This document shows positions 54,301-61,316 of a stretch of DNA of 64,000 nucleotides, in pieces. Each line of letters begins with the position of its first letter. The first letter of the stretch is position 1. The notes below the pieces were generated by a model, which made no database searches, was not told the origin of the DNA, and worked only from the letters and a program-made list of their open reading frames with translations. Made by a program: the position numbers and the translations under genes. The DNA comes from Haliclona indistincta (Eukaryota > Porifera > Demospongiae > Haplosclerida > Chalinidae), in assembly GCA_964017065.1 (NCBI GenBank), contig OZ024783.1:8038391-8102390 (forward strand). The letters run 5' to 3'.

Positions 54301-56778
54301 AATTTATACATTGACAAGAGAAACTGTTCCAGTGTCACTTAAGAATTTACTCGGAGTCGCTAATATCAACACGTAGGCATTACCAGGCCACTAACTGAAG
54401 GGTGTGGACTGGGAGAAAAGGCTAACACAACAGTTCACCAGCACAAATAAGCCATGCAGAATTCATAGCCACACTTACTTATTAATAACTAAAGGAATAA
54501 CCAATTTTATCAAGAAAGTATTCCCCAGAGGGGAGGGGCCACACCTGGAAATACTGCAATACCAGGGCAACCCATGGGATGGGCAAAGCAAGCTTTAGAC
54601 CACACCCCCAGGAACAAAAATTAGGTTAATAGCTTGGGGATCAGTGACCCCTGTTCGAGCTATTAAACTCGAAAGAACAGTTTATTTCTACTTGATCTTA
54701 GCCGATAGGCCGAGAAGCGATGACAAACACAGCAAACTGGTCGACAGTTATACCTGAAAAATCTCCCAAAACTAGTGGGTACCATCCATATAAAAGATCA
54801 GTGTCACATGACTTAATTAGATAAAGAGGAGAAAATTGACTATGACATTCTTGCACATTAATGCCACTTTATACAGAAAACAGCCCGAGGTCTGCTTGTT
54901 TGTGTTGCAGTGCTCCAGTGACCAGTCAAACTACTTTGATTTCATGCACCAAGGACCAGGTTTTGCAACTGTGGAAACTTAAACAGGTACATGTATATGC
55001 ACAGGTATTTATACTCTAAAGGCCAGTCCACACTGGCGCGCGAACCTGGGTTCAACCCAGGTTGAACTCGCGTCCGCACTCGATCTGCAGAGATCTGGTA
55101 TTGCCAAATCCGGGTTGAACCCGGGTTAAGCCAACCCACATATGTATGTGGGTTGAACTGGGTTGAAACCAGGTTCGCCTTGGCACCGCCACATGTACAC
55201 GCACTAGAGACGTTCCCTGAGCGCTCAAGCGCTAGAGAAAGACTTACTTTGTCAAGAAGCTCTCGTGCTAGTGCTATAAACCTTACCTTGGACTGCTGCA
55301 TGAACCTGACTCACATCAATCCAGGTCAAGTGCGGACGCGCACTAACCGAGTTCAACCTGGATAAGTCTGGTTTGATTTCAACCCGGATTCGACCAGGGT
55401 TGTCAGTGCGAACACGCCTGAACAATGCACTGTCATCCTACGCGAGTTCCACTCTTACAAACTAAAGATAGGTATAGCAGGCCATTGTGTTATCACAATC
55501 AAGAAACAGCAAACGCACAGCCAATCATTGGTGGAAAACCGATTGACAATAATTTATTTCAAGAGTTGTTTCAACAGCATCTTATACTACTGTTGGTATA
55601 AAAAGCCATTTCATTAGAGAACTAGAGTTATAATTAACACATACCCGTGCGCTGAGCTATAGGCTAAACACGACTACTGCAGCATTACTGCAACACGCAC
55701 GTTAAGCTAGCCCATAGACAGCTCCAGAAAAGTAGATGATAGCATACATGCACTAACAGTTGATTGGCACATCACAGAAGGCCTCAAGATAGACTGATAC
55801 CGTAGCTATAGCCAATAGGCCTCAAGAAGTTTAATGGCTCTGACGTATGGTACATGTGAGACTGAGTGAGGACATCGACATGGATAGGAGGTTGGGTGAC
55901 ACACCCACAATACCGTAAAGTGCTCTTACAAGGACACGTAGCTTTAGAAAGCCATGGATTAGCCGCTTGAGCAAGGCTTGCCAGCACAGAAAACGTCTTC
56001 ATAGGACTATAAATTCAGTGAAGAAGCTGCAGAGAGTGTTTTTGTGGAGATTTTCGAGCGGTAAGACGCAAACAGGCGTGTTTTTTGACGACACACATAT
56101 ATATAGACGGACACGAACGCATAACCCTCCCGCATACTGCGCACAGGTAATAAGATCACATGAACAGTCTTGTAATGGTGAAATATCTGCAGTATTATTG
56201 TGTATTTGAGCTATGTTGGTAACTTCTTGACTAGCGTGACTCACAGCAGCTATATTGAGCTATATGAACACTTTGGCTAAGGCTACCAGAAATTAGACCA
56301 CAGCTTAGCGATGTTGACCAATCAGGTTGTGCGTCTACGTAACTATACCTCGTAATAAAACCCACCACTGCCTCAACTTCATAGAGCAAACTCACCACAC
56401 TGTGGTTTTGTGTGAATATTTTATCAAATGAGTTTTATAGCACTTATGTATCCTTGCTCATGGTCAAAAGCAGTTGGACAACGCATCTTATTTAGACGCC
56501 CTCGCACTGCTCACCCGTATGTTATATAGCAATCGCTCTTGGGTTTATAAATTGCATACGTGCGCTGTAAAATTACTATTGTAACAAATTACTATAGTAA
56601 CTCACTATAAGCACCATATCATACTACAATACAGTCACAACCAACTCACCTTATACAGCCTGACCACACCTTCTTCCACAGCCCACTACAATGTTGGTTA
56701 GCGTGGCTCTGTTGCCTAGCGACAGGATTACAAGCCAGTGCTTGCAGACATACAAATAACCATGGGAAGCACTCTGCC
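23708..56778 (-). CDS. ATM: ATM serine/threonine kinase homologue, N-terminal half (26 exons)
   Basis: Minus-strand exons, 5' to 3': 56650-56778, 36282-36322, 36094-36154, 35727-35794, 35441-35677, 35260-35361, 35102-35201, 34940-35016, 34791-34890, 34122-34286, 33921-34061, 33432-33506, 33128-33278, 32495-32700, 32362-32397, 32193-32275, 31593-31775, 31009-31042, 30648-30857, 30294-30464, 29804-29961, 28198-28444, 27712-27910, 27229-27269, 24039-24332, 23708-23785. Phases agree at all junctions except the entry into 36282-36322. The ~1,129 codons follow human ATM from about residue 480 to 1640, part of the HEAT-like helical solenoid. ATM is a nuclear PI3K-like kinase that signals DNA double-strand breaks through the MRN complex. 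The first ~480 residues and the whole FAT-kinase-FATC part are not seen. The intron 36323-56649 contains the falsely doubled 9-kb segment, so its true length is about 11 kb. The family call is strong. Confidence 0.88.
24435..24595. repeat. Imperfect palindromic element (MITE-like) in ATM intron
   Basis: ACCACTTATGGCAGTGCATT at the left and the complement of AATGCACTGCCAAGAGTGGT at the right form ~33-bp terminal inverted repeats around a ~95-bp centre. Both arms extend imperfectly to GATTTAAAGCA and GATTCAAAGCA. No clear target-site duplication. Strand ambiguous. Confidence 0.65.
24600..26040. other. ATM intron, no exon recognised
   Basis: Intronic sequence between the ATM exons at 27229 and 24332. 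It has a short acidic repeat-like patch near 25625-25670 (GAAGAGGATGAAGAAGAGGA). No spliced coding block was matched to ATM here. Confidence 0.5.
26045..26584 (+). pseudogene. Retroelement gag-like fragment (DIRS/YR type suspected) in ATM intron
   Basis: A 179-codon frame on the strand opposite ATM. It contains [20 protein letters not shown], then [15 protein letters not shown] and [14 protein letters not shown], two cysteine clusters separated by a proline-rich spacer. This layout recalls the putative gag of DIRS-like tyrosine-recombinase retrotransposons (WLEYD.AFR... followed by C..C...H...C pairs); that is family memory, not a search. No RT, recombinase or terminal repeats are seen nearby, so it is a fragment. 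Confidence 0.45.
26590..27228. other. ATM intron sequence
   Basis: AT-rich, no recognisable element. Just downstream, TACAGTGAA recurs several times near 27319-27370. Confidence 0.4.
27229..29961 (-). CDS. ATM: ATM exon group: 29804-29961, 28198-28444, 27712-27910, 27229-27269
   Basis: 29804-29961 encodes [20 protein letters not shown]...KEFYR, parallel to human LDYLVLEWLNLQDTE...EDFYR. 28198-28444 encodes [20 protein letters not shown]...[13 protein letters not shown], parallel to [20 protein letters not shown]...TATKVYDML. 27712-27910 encodes [20 protein letters not shown]...[15 protein letters not shown], parallel to [20 protein letters not shown]...PHFPSHVIKATFAYI. A 41-nt exon (27229-27269, [13 protein letters not shown]) bridges phase 1 to phase 0. 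Human strings are from memory. The intron 28445-29803 holds two copies of a ~450-bp repeat. Confidence 0.9.
28570..29465. repeat. Two tandem copies of a ~450-bp repeat in ATM intron
   Basis: About 28570-29010 and 29032-29465 align along their length with scattered substitutions and small indels. Shared blocks include CATACCACGAGCGAGATAGC, TTACACGATTTCTCTGGACC and GTCCAGATCGCCAGCAACGG. The second copy is followed by GACTGACTGACTGACAAACT and CGTGGCTCCGCCCACCGAGG. The layout resembles a dispersed non-autonomous repeat; no coding capacity. Confidence 0.8.
30072..30256. mobile_element. MITE with perfect 20-bp terminal inverted repeats
   Basis: CTAGTTCACAATGAGTCGCA (30072-30091) is repeated as its exact complement at 30237-30256, enclosing 145 bp with further GTCGCA/TGCGAC words. 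Non-coding, in an ATM intron. No clear target-site duplication. Confidence 0.8.
30294..31775 (-). CDS. ATM: ATM exon group: 31593-31775, 31009-31042, 30648-30857, 30294-30464
   Basis: 31593-31775 encodes [21 protein letters not shown] 34-nt micro-exon ([11 protein letters not shown]) completes a tryptophan codon across the splice (GFW). 30648-30857 encodes [20 protein letters not shown], parallel to human ADNHHQVRMLAAESINRLF. 30294-30464 encodes [20 protein letters not shown], parallel to human SCSPICEKQALFALCKSV (both human strings from memory). These are among the clearest matches and fix the ATM identification. Confidence 0.88.
30474..30611. repeat. (GTGA)n microsatellite
   Basis: About 34 units of GTGA with occasional GTGG variants, immediately upstream of the acceptor of an ATM exon on the minus strand. 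Confidence 0.95.
31255..31420. repeat. 21-bp minisatellite with near-palindromic unit
   Basis: Eight copies of AGTTAGTACTCTAGTACTAA plus C or T. Each unit is close to its own reverse complement (TTAGTACTC/TAGTACTAA), so single strands can form chains of small hairpins. Located in an ATM intron. Confidence 0.92.
31845..32036. mobile_element. Decayed copy of the 61112 MITE family
   Basis: It begins CTGTATAGTGGGAAATTTTC and shares ordered blocks with 61112-61316, e.g. ATAGCGCTGATTCACAAAAA versus ATAGCGCTGATTCGCGAAAA, then ATTATTCGC. CpG sites of the intact copy are often TpG or CpA here, as expected of an old methylated copy. In an ATM intron. Confidence 0.75.
32193..33506 (-). CDS. ATM: ATM exon group: 33432-33506, 33128-33278, 32495-32700, 32362-32397, 32193-32275
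   Basis: The frame reads [20 protein letters not shown], a Ser-rich acidic linker ([20 protein letters not shown]), then [20 protein letters not shown], parallel to human [20 protein letters not shown] (from memory). A 36-nt exon ([12 protein letters not shown]) and [20 protein letters not shown] follow. All five have clean GT-AG borders and compatible phases. The acidic/serine linker falls where human ATM also has a low-complexity acidic segment. Confidence 0.78.
33921..35361 (-). CDS. ATM: ATM exon group: 35260-35361, 35102-35201, 34940-35016, 34791-34890, 34122-34286, 33921-34061
   Basis: Six exons with standard GT-AG borders; 34940-35016 uses a weaker acceptor, TTTTGAAAG. The frame reads [100 protein letters not shown] and [20 protein letters not shown]. 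Alternating hydrophobic helices fit a HEAT-type solenoid. The phases 1/2, 1/0, 0/2, 1/0, 0/0 and 0/0 join without conflict. Similarity to ATM is weaker here and rests partly on position between better-matched exons. Confidence 0.7.
35441..36322 (-). CDS. ATM: ATM exon group: 36282-36322, 36094-36154, 35727-35794, 35441-35677
   Basis: 36282-36322 ends ...[10 protein letters not shown], but entry from the previous exon needs a 1-nt correction: an in-frame TGA or a frame mismatch is met near 36314. 36094-36154 encodes [20 protein letters not shown]. 35727-35794 encodes [20 protein letters not shown] and ends at a GC donor (AAAAG|GCAAGT). The spliced frame continues as [20 protein letters not shown] in 35441-35677. 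Human ATM has the parallel blocks FGLLGAIIQGSLVEV and FWKLF around residues 540-570 (from memory). A 56-copy TGGA microsatellite sits in the intron between the second and third of these exons. Confidence 0.75.
35803..36028. repeat. (TGGA)n microsatellite, about 56 uninterrupted copies
   Basis: A pure TGGA run of ~226 bp in an ATM intron, 9 bp upstream of the acceptor of exon 35727-35794 on the minus strand. All long frames across it are shadows. Confidence 0.97.
36330..38158. other. ATM intron; possible acidic remnant near 37360-37490
   Basis: No ATM exon recognised. On the plus strand a frame at about 37360-37490 reads [20 protein letters not shown] followed by [16 protein letters not shown], and a short frame at 37174-37264 ends at GTAAGC. 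These could be remnants of another gene or element but have no recognised family. The segment from 37600 to 38158 is unremarkable. Confidence 0.35.
38500..38749 (+). pseudogene. P-element/THAP9-type transposase C-terminal fragment
   Basis: The frame at 38537-38749 reads [20 protein letters not shown], then [20 protein letters not shown] and RVV. The DPLE.FFG..RQRG...NP(S)...F motif marks the C-terminal region of P-element and THAP9 transposases. Upstream 38500-38536 ([13 protein letters not shown]) may belong to the same protein. The THAP domain, GTP-binding insertion and most catalytic residues are absent or unrecognisable, so this is a fragment. Confidence 0.65.
38750..40637. other. Non-coding, includes a relative of the 45783 MITE
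   Basis: At about 40340-40500, TTGGACTG..AACATGA, GATCTGGGTCGAGTGCAG and TTCAACCCAAGTAAGTCTG match the right half of the element at 45783-46182, so a decayed partial copy is present. At 40590-40627 a short hairpin (GTAAGTGGGT...ACCCACTTAC) lies just before the hAT element. Otherwise nothing identified. Confidence 0.5.
40638..43095 (+). mobile_element. hAT transposon, decayed
   Basis: Terminal inverted repeats TAGTGATGGGCGATAC (left) and the complement of GTATCGCCCACCACTA (right), with subterminal ATCGATA/TATCGATAC words. Between them hAT coding pieces lie in order but with stops and frame changes. ATG at 40771; a serine-rich repeat; a BED-finger-like block (VCDTCRELV...DNTTNLF, ~41040-41100); [20 protein letters not shown]...LTSDLWTS (~41355-41460); [12 protein letters not shown] and [18 protein letters not shown] (~41775-41890); DIVTRW (~42030); [20 protein letters not shown] (~42125); and the C-terminal dimerisation block DPLRWW with [15 protein letters not shown] (~42725-42850). 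No 8-bp target duplication is evident. Inactive. Confidence 0.85.
40805..40985 (+). repeat. 18-bp minisatellite encoding serine-rich tract inside the hAT gene
   Basis: About nine copies of CTACATCTAGTAGCAGTAG-type 18-bp units. In the transposase frame from 40771 each unit reads SSSSST, giving a low-complexity tract just before the BED-like block. Confidence 0.9.
43096..44011. other. Non-coding, nothing identified
   Basis: Between the hAT element and the MITE at 44012. Short frames only. No splice-supported exon on either strand matched to ATM. Confidence 0.4.
44012..44565. mobile_element. MITE-like element with AACCCTCGGCG termini
   Basis: Left end AACCCTCGGCGCATGCGCGA (itself a near-palindrome closed by GAGGGTT); right end CGCCGAGGGTT at 44555-44565. 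The 11-bp termini are inverted copies. The interior is non-coding and has an ATTCGTTCGTTCATTCATTC tract near 44065. Confidence 0.6.
44566..45296. other. Non-coding 3' flank of the U2-like gene
   Basis: AT-rich sequence. A minus-strand frame at 44821-45045 has no recognised domain and no splice support. Confidence 0.4.
45297..45483 (-). ncRNA. U2-like spliceosomal snRNA with altered branch-site recognition region
   Basis: Read on the minus strand from 45483: ATCGCTTCTCGGCCTATCGG and CTAAGATCAAG match the U2 5' end and stem I. GTTTAATA in the stem II loop is kept, with the flanking stem changed on both sides (TTCGAG/CTCGAA). A GGGGTCACTGATCCCC hairpin replaces stem IIb. AATTTTTG fits an Sm site. 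The 3' part contains the stem-loop IV signature CCTGGTATTGCAGTATTTCC plus AGG. Length ~187 nt matches U2. The branch-point-pairing GTAGTA expected after ATCAAGT is not present; the stretch reads GTAGAAATAAACTG. It is therefore either a diverged U2 variant or a pseudogene. The second copy at 54535-54721 is probably an assembly duplicate. Confidence 0.8.
45484..45782. other. 5' flank of the U2-like gene
   Basis: Upstream region of the minus-strand snRNA. I did not identify a proximal sequence element or TATA box with confidence. TATAAAAG occurs on the plus strand near 45552. Confidence 0.35.
45783..46182. mobile_element. MITE-like element rich in GGTTGAACCCGGGTT palindromes
   Basis: Left end GGCCAGTCCACACTGGCGCG and right end complement GGCGTGTTCGCACTGACAAC are similar inverted termini. 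Multiple internal near-palindromes occur (CTGGGTTCAACCCAG, CCGGGTTGAACCCGG). A related partial copy lies at about 40340-40500. Confidence 0.65.
46183..47196. other. Non-coding up to the gap
   Basis: No gene recognised; small frames on both strands without splice or domain support. The sequence ends at the N run. Confidence 0.4.
47197..47396. other. Assembly gap, exactly 200 N
   Basis: Run of 200 N of conventional fixed size, flanked on both sides by ends of the doubled 9,038-bp segment. Translations across it are meaningless. Confidence 0.99.
47738..47987 (+). pseudogene. P-element/THAP9-type fragment, duplicate of 38500-38749
   Basis: Same translated frame as the first copy. Probably the same locus represented twice. 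Confidence 0.65.
49876..52333 (+). mobile_element. hAT transposon, duplicate of 40638-43095
   Basis: Same termini and same decayed coding blocks as the first copy, including the serine-tract minisatellite at 50043-50223. Confidence 0.85.
53250..53803. mobile_element. MITE-like element, duplicate of 44012-44565
   Basis: Second copy inside the doubled segment. Confidence 0.6.
54535..54721 (-). ncRNA. U2-like snRNA, duplicate of 45297-45483
   Basis: Same sequence as the first copy in every block examined. Should not be counted as a second gene unless reads support the duplication. Confidence 0.75.
55021..55420. mobile_element. MITE-like element, duplicate of 45783-46182
   Basis: Second copy inside the doubled segment. 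Confidence 0.65.
56650..56778 (-). CDS. ATM: ATM exon (most 5' recognised)
   Basis: Acceptor ATTTATTCCAG, donor GTGAGT. The frame reads [16 protein letters not shown] ... [12 protein letters not shown] and parallels human ATM near residues 480-520 (ALCQDKR..., LWNKIWCITFR, from memory). Ends in phase 2. Possible earlier exons between 56.8 and 57.3 kb were not convincing. Confidence 0.75.
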
Positions 56779-57314
56779 CTGGAATAAATAAACAAAATAA
56801 TAATGAAAAACATGCAATACACAAAATATATAAAATACAAAATATAGAAGTTATAGATAAACTACACCTACCAGGACATACACGAGGCGGTTAATTAGAC
56901 TGGAGGTATCTAATTAATTAACTGCTGAGTGTATATCTGGTAACCCATGGTAGGTGGAGTTAATCTGGTTTGTACTACAATGCGTGGGTGTCTACGCATG
57001 CGCATTCTATGCTTTGTGCGCAGCAAGATGGCTAGCTAACTAGCTAGGGTCTCTATGTGCTGTGCAGTATAAAATCTACAGGTTTTTCCTGGCTATAGTG
57101 GCGATCATTTGTTGAGGAAGACTTTGCACATCTCTTGGATTTATTTTTAACCTCACAACGATATTTAGAAGCGTCTCCTTACCTCCCGAAATTCTGAGGC
57201 GATGTGTATGGGATTTAGACAACTGTCGGTTCTTTTGATCACACCCAACGCATTGTAGAACAAAATAATAATAAAATAATAAATAAAATTAAATAAAATT
57301 ATACAAATAATAAT
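56779..57314. other. 5' side of the recognised ATM exons, no confident exon
   Basis: A minus-strand stretch ending at about 57188 with GAG|GTAAGG could be an exon end, but its acceptor and frame are uncertain and it did not match ATM. The region near 57000 contains AAGATGGC-like sequence and CpG-richer DNA. Nothing certain. Confidence 0.35.
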
Positions 57315-57460
57315 TACAGTAGACCTTCGTTAATCTCAACACTTTTGCATCTCGTTAGAAAGACAATTCAATTATTAATAAATTTGCTCGGCTTGTGAAA
57401 ACATGAATAATAAAATTCACAATTTATTTGTGTATTCAGATTAGCGAGGGTCTACTGTTA
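57315..57460. mobile_element. Small MITE with ACAGTAGACC termini
   Basis: ACAGTAGACCTTCGTTAATCT at the left and AGATTAGCGAGGGTCTACTG at the right are inverted copies with a few mismatches over ~21 bp. About 146 bp in all, non-coding. The terminal sequence resembles pogo/Tigger-type mariner ends (memory). Confidence 0.7.
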
Positions 57461-57512
57461 ATTCTGTAAATCGGGAAATTTTCGTGTAAAAATTTTTCGT
57501 GAGATAAATTTT

Positions 57513-57570
57513 AATGTTAAAATATTTTTGTGGGTCGACCTGCCCCACGAAAATATTTTAACATCAAAAT
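57513..57570. repeat. Hairpin, ~22-bp arms
   Basis: ATGTTAAAATATTTTTGTGG and its near-complement around CCACGAAAATATTTTAACAT, loop TCGACCTG-like. Possibly the core of a decayed MITE. Confidence 0.65.
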
Positions 57571-57834
57571 GTTATCAACGTGTATGTAACCACACACAGC
57601 TTCTACACAAAACTGTATTACTATTGTTGCTGAGGCCGAGATACCCATCCACCGCCTGCCCGTGTTTCTGTATACCGTGTGTATATTAGTCATTATTCTA
57701 ATAAAGCGAATTCAATATTTCACAAACATGAGGCGCTATAAAGCAGAATGTAATGTTTCTGTATATGACTACTATTGTCACACTACGCTCCACTATATTG
57801 AGTAGTGATGAAGGTCTAAATCTGTCAGAGTTCT

Positions 57835-58612
57835 ATGGAAGAGCCAGTTCAAATGCCAGTTCTTTCCCAAGTACTTTCAGACAGTGTCTTGCTATTCTAT
57901 ACAGGTTGTTTCACCCCAGTTGATGCAGCCGAACATACTATATATGAGGTCCATGTAGGTCAGCAGTTATTTACTGTTTGGTGACAACCAATTGAATACG
58001 GGTGAGGTGATCCGGTCATTTGAAAAAATTCTGTCCATTACAAACCATTCTCTGAAGTGTTCAGAACACCGTCCCTCCAGGCGTACTATACCTCAGAAAG
58101 AAACGTCTCTACCGTTCCCCGCAAGTGTGCAACATGCTAAAAATGTGGAACTGATGCTAATGTGTGACGAGTGTGAGATGTGGCGTCTTCTATATTCGAA
58201 AAGGAAGCTAAAACAACAAGAACTAGAACAATCATTGAACAGAATGTCCTTTCTTATTTGTCACAGCTCTGCTTATAGACTTATGAGCACAGCTCCAAGA
58301 TTGTGAAATGGTACTTCTATATTTAAAAGAAGTGGTGTTTGCAAGGAAGATATCATTGTGAGGAACCAATAGAAAAACTGTACTATAGTGCACAATTTGA
58401 TGTATTGTTCAGGAAATGTTCCTCCATGGACAGACCACAAGTTTTATCCTCAGAGCAACAATTGTGAAGATAGGTCTCAAATTTTAAACAAAAAGAAATC
58501 AACCACTCTTTCTTTCTTTATACTCCGTTTTTTTGTACTCTTGACTGTTTTTGTAGCAAAATCCCTTTTGGCAGTGCCTTACGCGGCTATAAAAGCACAA
58601 GGACTAGTGTGA
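57835..58612 (+). pseudogene. Decayed ORF with CxxC motif, unknown family
   Basis: Pieces in more than one frame. 57992-58306 contains KNVELMLMCDECEMWRLLYS followed by a basic helix (KRKLKQQELEQSLNRM). Further on, near 58355, another frame reads EEPIEKLYYSAQFDVLF. The two blocks, MCDECEMWRLLYS and EPIEKLYYS, together recall an uncharacterised protein family common in cnidarian and sponge genomes (memory, low certainty). Frame changes and stops between them suggest a degraded copy. Confidence 0.4.
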
Positions 58613-58616
58613 AGTT

Positions 58617-59015
58617 ATGACCAATCAAGAAGCCCTACAAAGCCGTCTCATCCAATACTACACTATATATTTTTTCAACGTCTGTAGGTTTTTTTATGCG
58701 GTGAACATTTTTTGTCCCGTAAAGGCCTCGTCTGAGGTGAAGGCACGGGAATATATTAAAGAAGACGGTGATTTTGAGTTCGTATGTTACGACTCGAGTG
58801 ATAGAGAATATCACATGTTCCACTACAAAGAGACAATTCGAGCAAACGAAGCCAGACTTGAGCACTTCAAAATTGGTATAGAACCAGCTAGCGTTGATGC
58901 TATATTTGCACCTGCACCATCCCATGTGCGTGTGAAATTACAATTCATGTTGGCAGCGGACCACTACCAAGTACTTAAAGAGCTATCTTCGGAAAGTTTA
59001 TCAAATCATAAATAA
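58617..59015 (+). CDS. Short ORF, unknown (132 codons)
   Basis: Open frame ending ...FIFAPAPSHVRV-like sequence (DAIFAPAPSHVRVKLQFMLA) before a stop at 59013-59015, followed closely by AATAAAATAATAAATAAT. The second half is acidic and protein-like (REYIKEDGDFEFVCYDSSDR). The first ~35 codons are atypical, and TCTGTAG at 58681 could be an acceptor, so the true exon may start there. Possibly the last exon of an unrecognised gene or an element fragment. Confidence 0.35.
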   Translation: MTNQEALQSRLIQYYTIYFFNVCRFFYAVNIFCPVKASSEVKAREYIKEDGDFEFVCYDSSDREYHMFHYKETIRANEARLEHFKIGIEPASVDAIFAPAPSHVRVKLQFMLAADHYQVLKELSSESLSNHK

Positions 59016-59251
59016 AATAATAAATAATCATATTTCTCCAATCTGTTGTTTCATTTAATGGCTGGAGAGCACAGCAGATCATTGATCTACAATAAGATAA
59101 AGCATAGTGGTAGTGCTCGGATCCACATGACAAAAACACAAAAGAAACAGAACTTCAAAATTGCATGAAGTGATAGTTCCATTAAGAAAGAAGTTTTTAA
59201 AGTGGTAATTTAATGAGAAAAAGCAGTAATGACGTACATGTTCTTTTCAAC

Positions 59252-59410
59252 AGGAGAAAGAACATGTAAAAGAACTACTCCGGTTCAACTCAAGCTACCA
59301 GACACGTACTCACGATCTTGTTTGCCGAACAAGAGATAATCAAACTGTCCTTAACATGGATACTATCTGTCCCGCTGCCTTCTCACAAAGAGTTAATGAA
59401 CATCCAAATT
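59252..59410 (+). pseudogene. Decayed exon-like unit of the repeat array
   Basis: After TTCTTTTCAACAG (acceptor-like) a frame reads EKEHVKELLRFNSSYQTRTH and DLVCRTRDNQTVLNMDTI...AFSQ before a stop. The corresponding segment at 60360 reads MELLRFNSKPPEKYSR then, in another frame, DLLARQASNTPVQDG...FSQ. The shared pattern suggests both derive from one coding exon now degraded. Confidence 0.4.
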
Positions 59411-60118
59411 AGTCACATAATCACTCAAAATAAAGATGAAAATGTATTTTCGATGTCCTGTATTCCAGCCACTACTGGATTACTCTATCCAGCATTATTA
59501 TATTATTAGTATTATTATAGCAATGGAAGGTAATTGAGCCAAATTTTATCCTAAATCATCTCCGTTAACAATGCTCTTAATAAACACAGTGTGATATCAA
59601 TCACAGTAAGGTGGCTAGAGACACGATGATGCCGAGAGACTTGATCGGACAAGGTTGTCATAAAATTGACTTTCAACAAAAACAAAAAGTCATATCATAC
59701 CTAAAAATCATACCTTTTTCTTCGTAAAAAGAAAAGGTAGAACAAAGAAAGAACAAAGATTCATCATTCAATATGCAGTGAGTGAAACAGCTACTAAAAT
59801 GAATTCTTCAAATCCACGAGCCATCATTGTTAATATGAAACAAATACAACTCAAGCGTTCTCTAGTGAGGAAGCTCTTGAACACAGTGTGATATCAATCA
59901 CAGTAAGGTGGCTAAGATCATCTAGTAGAGACATGATGCGGCATCTTTATTTGTTTTGGCTGATATTGTCGGACAAGGTTGTCATGAAAATACAAAAAGC
60001 AAACTATTAAAAGTTGGTTGAAAATGATCAATTCATTCTAGACACACTAGACAACAATAATCAGTGGACTTAAAGTTCAAGTGAATCAAGACATCACATG
60101 TAGTACAATGGCCCCTTC

Positions 60119-60150
60119 ACCACCATCACCATCACCATCACCATCACTAT
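60119..60150. repeat. (CACCAT)n microsatellite
   Basis: Four to five copies of CACCAT. A similar CATCACCATCACCAC tract occurs near 62540. Confidence 0.85.
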
Positions 60151-60489
60151 AAACAAGTCCCTGTATTACCCACAGACAGCAATGCAGCACAAAACTTGCT
60201 TAAAAAGTATTTTGAGAAAGAAATTTTTTTGAGGAAGCACTGCACCTCCTCACTGAAGATCTGTAGCTCTCCTCAGTTGCAGTGTTACAATAAAATTAAT
60301 AAAGTGGTAATTTTTATTTATAATGATCAATAGCAGCAATGACGTACAAGTTCTTTTCAACAGAAAATGGAACTGCTCCGGTTCAACTCAAAGCCACCGG
60401 AAAAGTACTCACGAAATTATGAACAACCTTCAACAACATAGAACTTAAAGATTTGTTAGCAAGACAAGCGAGTAATACGCCTGTGCAAG

Positions 60490-60726
60490 ATGGACACTAT
60501 CCGTTCACTACCTTCTCACAAATTGCACTTAGTCACACAAACAAGAGCACAGCAGAAGGACCAATTGAGTGAAGTCATTAAGAATGGTATGCTCCTTTGT
60601 CTACATGCAGTCTTTGGATGTGATACAACCTCCCCGTCTTTACGGCATTGGGAAGAGATATTCACTCAAAAAGTTCAAGTCAGAAAAATAGTCAGATCAA
60701 TACATCAGAATCATGAAGAATCATAA
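60490..60726 (+). pseudogene. Fragment with LLCLHAVFGCDTTS motif (transposon-associated family)
   Basis: A 78-codon frame containing EVIKNGMLLCLHAVFGCDTTS, then HWEEIFTQKVQ. The HA..GCDTTS core is a recognisable motif of uncharacterised, mobile-element-associated proteins of many invertebrates (LLF.HA.SGCDTTS, memory). It lies in the repeat array, which suggests the array was built from decayed copies of such an element. Confidence 0.5.
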
Positions 60727-61111
60727 CTCTTGAGCGGAATTTAACTCCCGTAAACAGCAGCGCAGTGAAAAGGGAAACACCAACAGAACAAAGATTCAAC
60801 ATTCAATATGTAATGAGTAGAACAGCTATTGATATGAATTCTGACTTTCTTCGAATCCAACAATGATAATGGAAAGCAAGAATCCAAACATGCTGTCTGT
60901 TGACTAACTTATCTCCGTACTATCTTCAGTCCTTATCCTATTTTGCTGTATCACCTGTTTTACACATTTGCCCTTGTTTTGTGTACTTTATTGGTATTTT
61001 CACCAAAAAAAAAGTTTCCCATGAAGAGAATAAAGATCGTTATTGTTTGTATTAAGGACATAACCAATCAGACAGTTGAAATTAATATTCAAACACTAGC
61101 ATTAGGTAATA

Positions 61112-61316
61112 CCGTATAGCGGGAAATTTTCGCGGGAGAAAATTTTCGCGAATTTCGCGAATTTCAGGATATTCGCGAAAATATTATCCGCAAATGTCTT
61201 GTTCTATGTTGACAAAGATAGGGCAATAGCGCTGATTCGCGAAAATATTATTCGCGAAATGCTCTATCTCGCGCATTCGCGAAAATTTTCTCCCGCGAAA
61301 ATTTCCCGCTATACGG
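61112..61316. mobile_element. Mariner-type MITE, intact, 205 bp
   Basis: CCGTATAGCGGGAAATTTTC plus 22 further bases form a ~42-bp terminal inverted repeat with no mismatch seen. TA dinucleotides flank both ends (61110-61111, 61317-61318), the Tc1/mariner target duplication. CpG-rich interior with TTCGCGAA words. Inserted in a unit of the repeat array between ATTAGGTAATA and GTTCCTTAAAG, a junction intact at 61623-61640. Confidence 0.92.

Larger units (their letters stand above)
47397..56434. repeat. Second copy of the 9,038-bp doubled segment
   Basis: Begins CTGTGCTTTACAATTGGTTC right after the gap. It corresponds to 38159-47196 at constant offset 9,238 and then continues into unique sequence at 56435 (TTATAGCACTTATGTATCC). 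It carries second copies of every element in the first copy. Confidence 0.92.

Noticed and set aside
54535..54721. Second U2 gene as evidence of a U2 cluster
   Set aside because: It lies in the 9-kb segment doubled around the gap; most likely one locus.
57170..57260. Further 5' ATM exon ending GAG|GTAAGG
   Set aside because: No clear acceptor, and the translation did not follow ATM.
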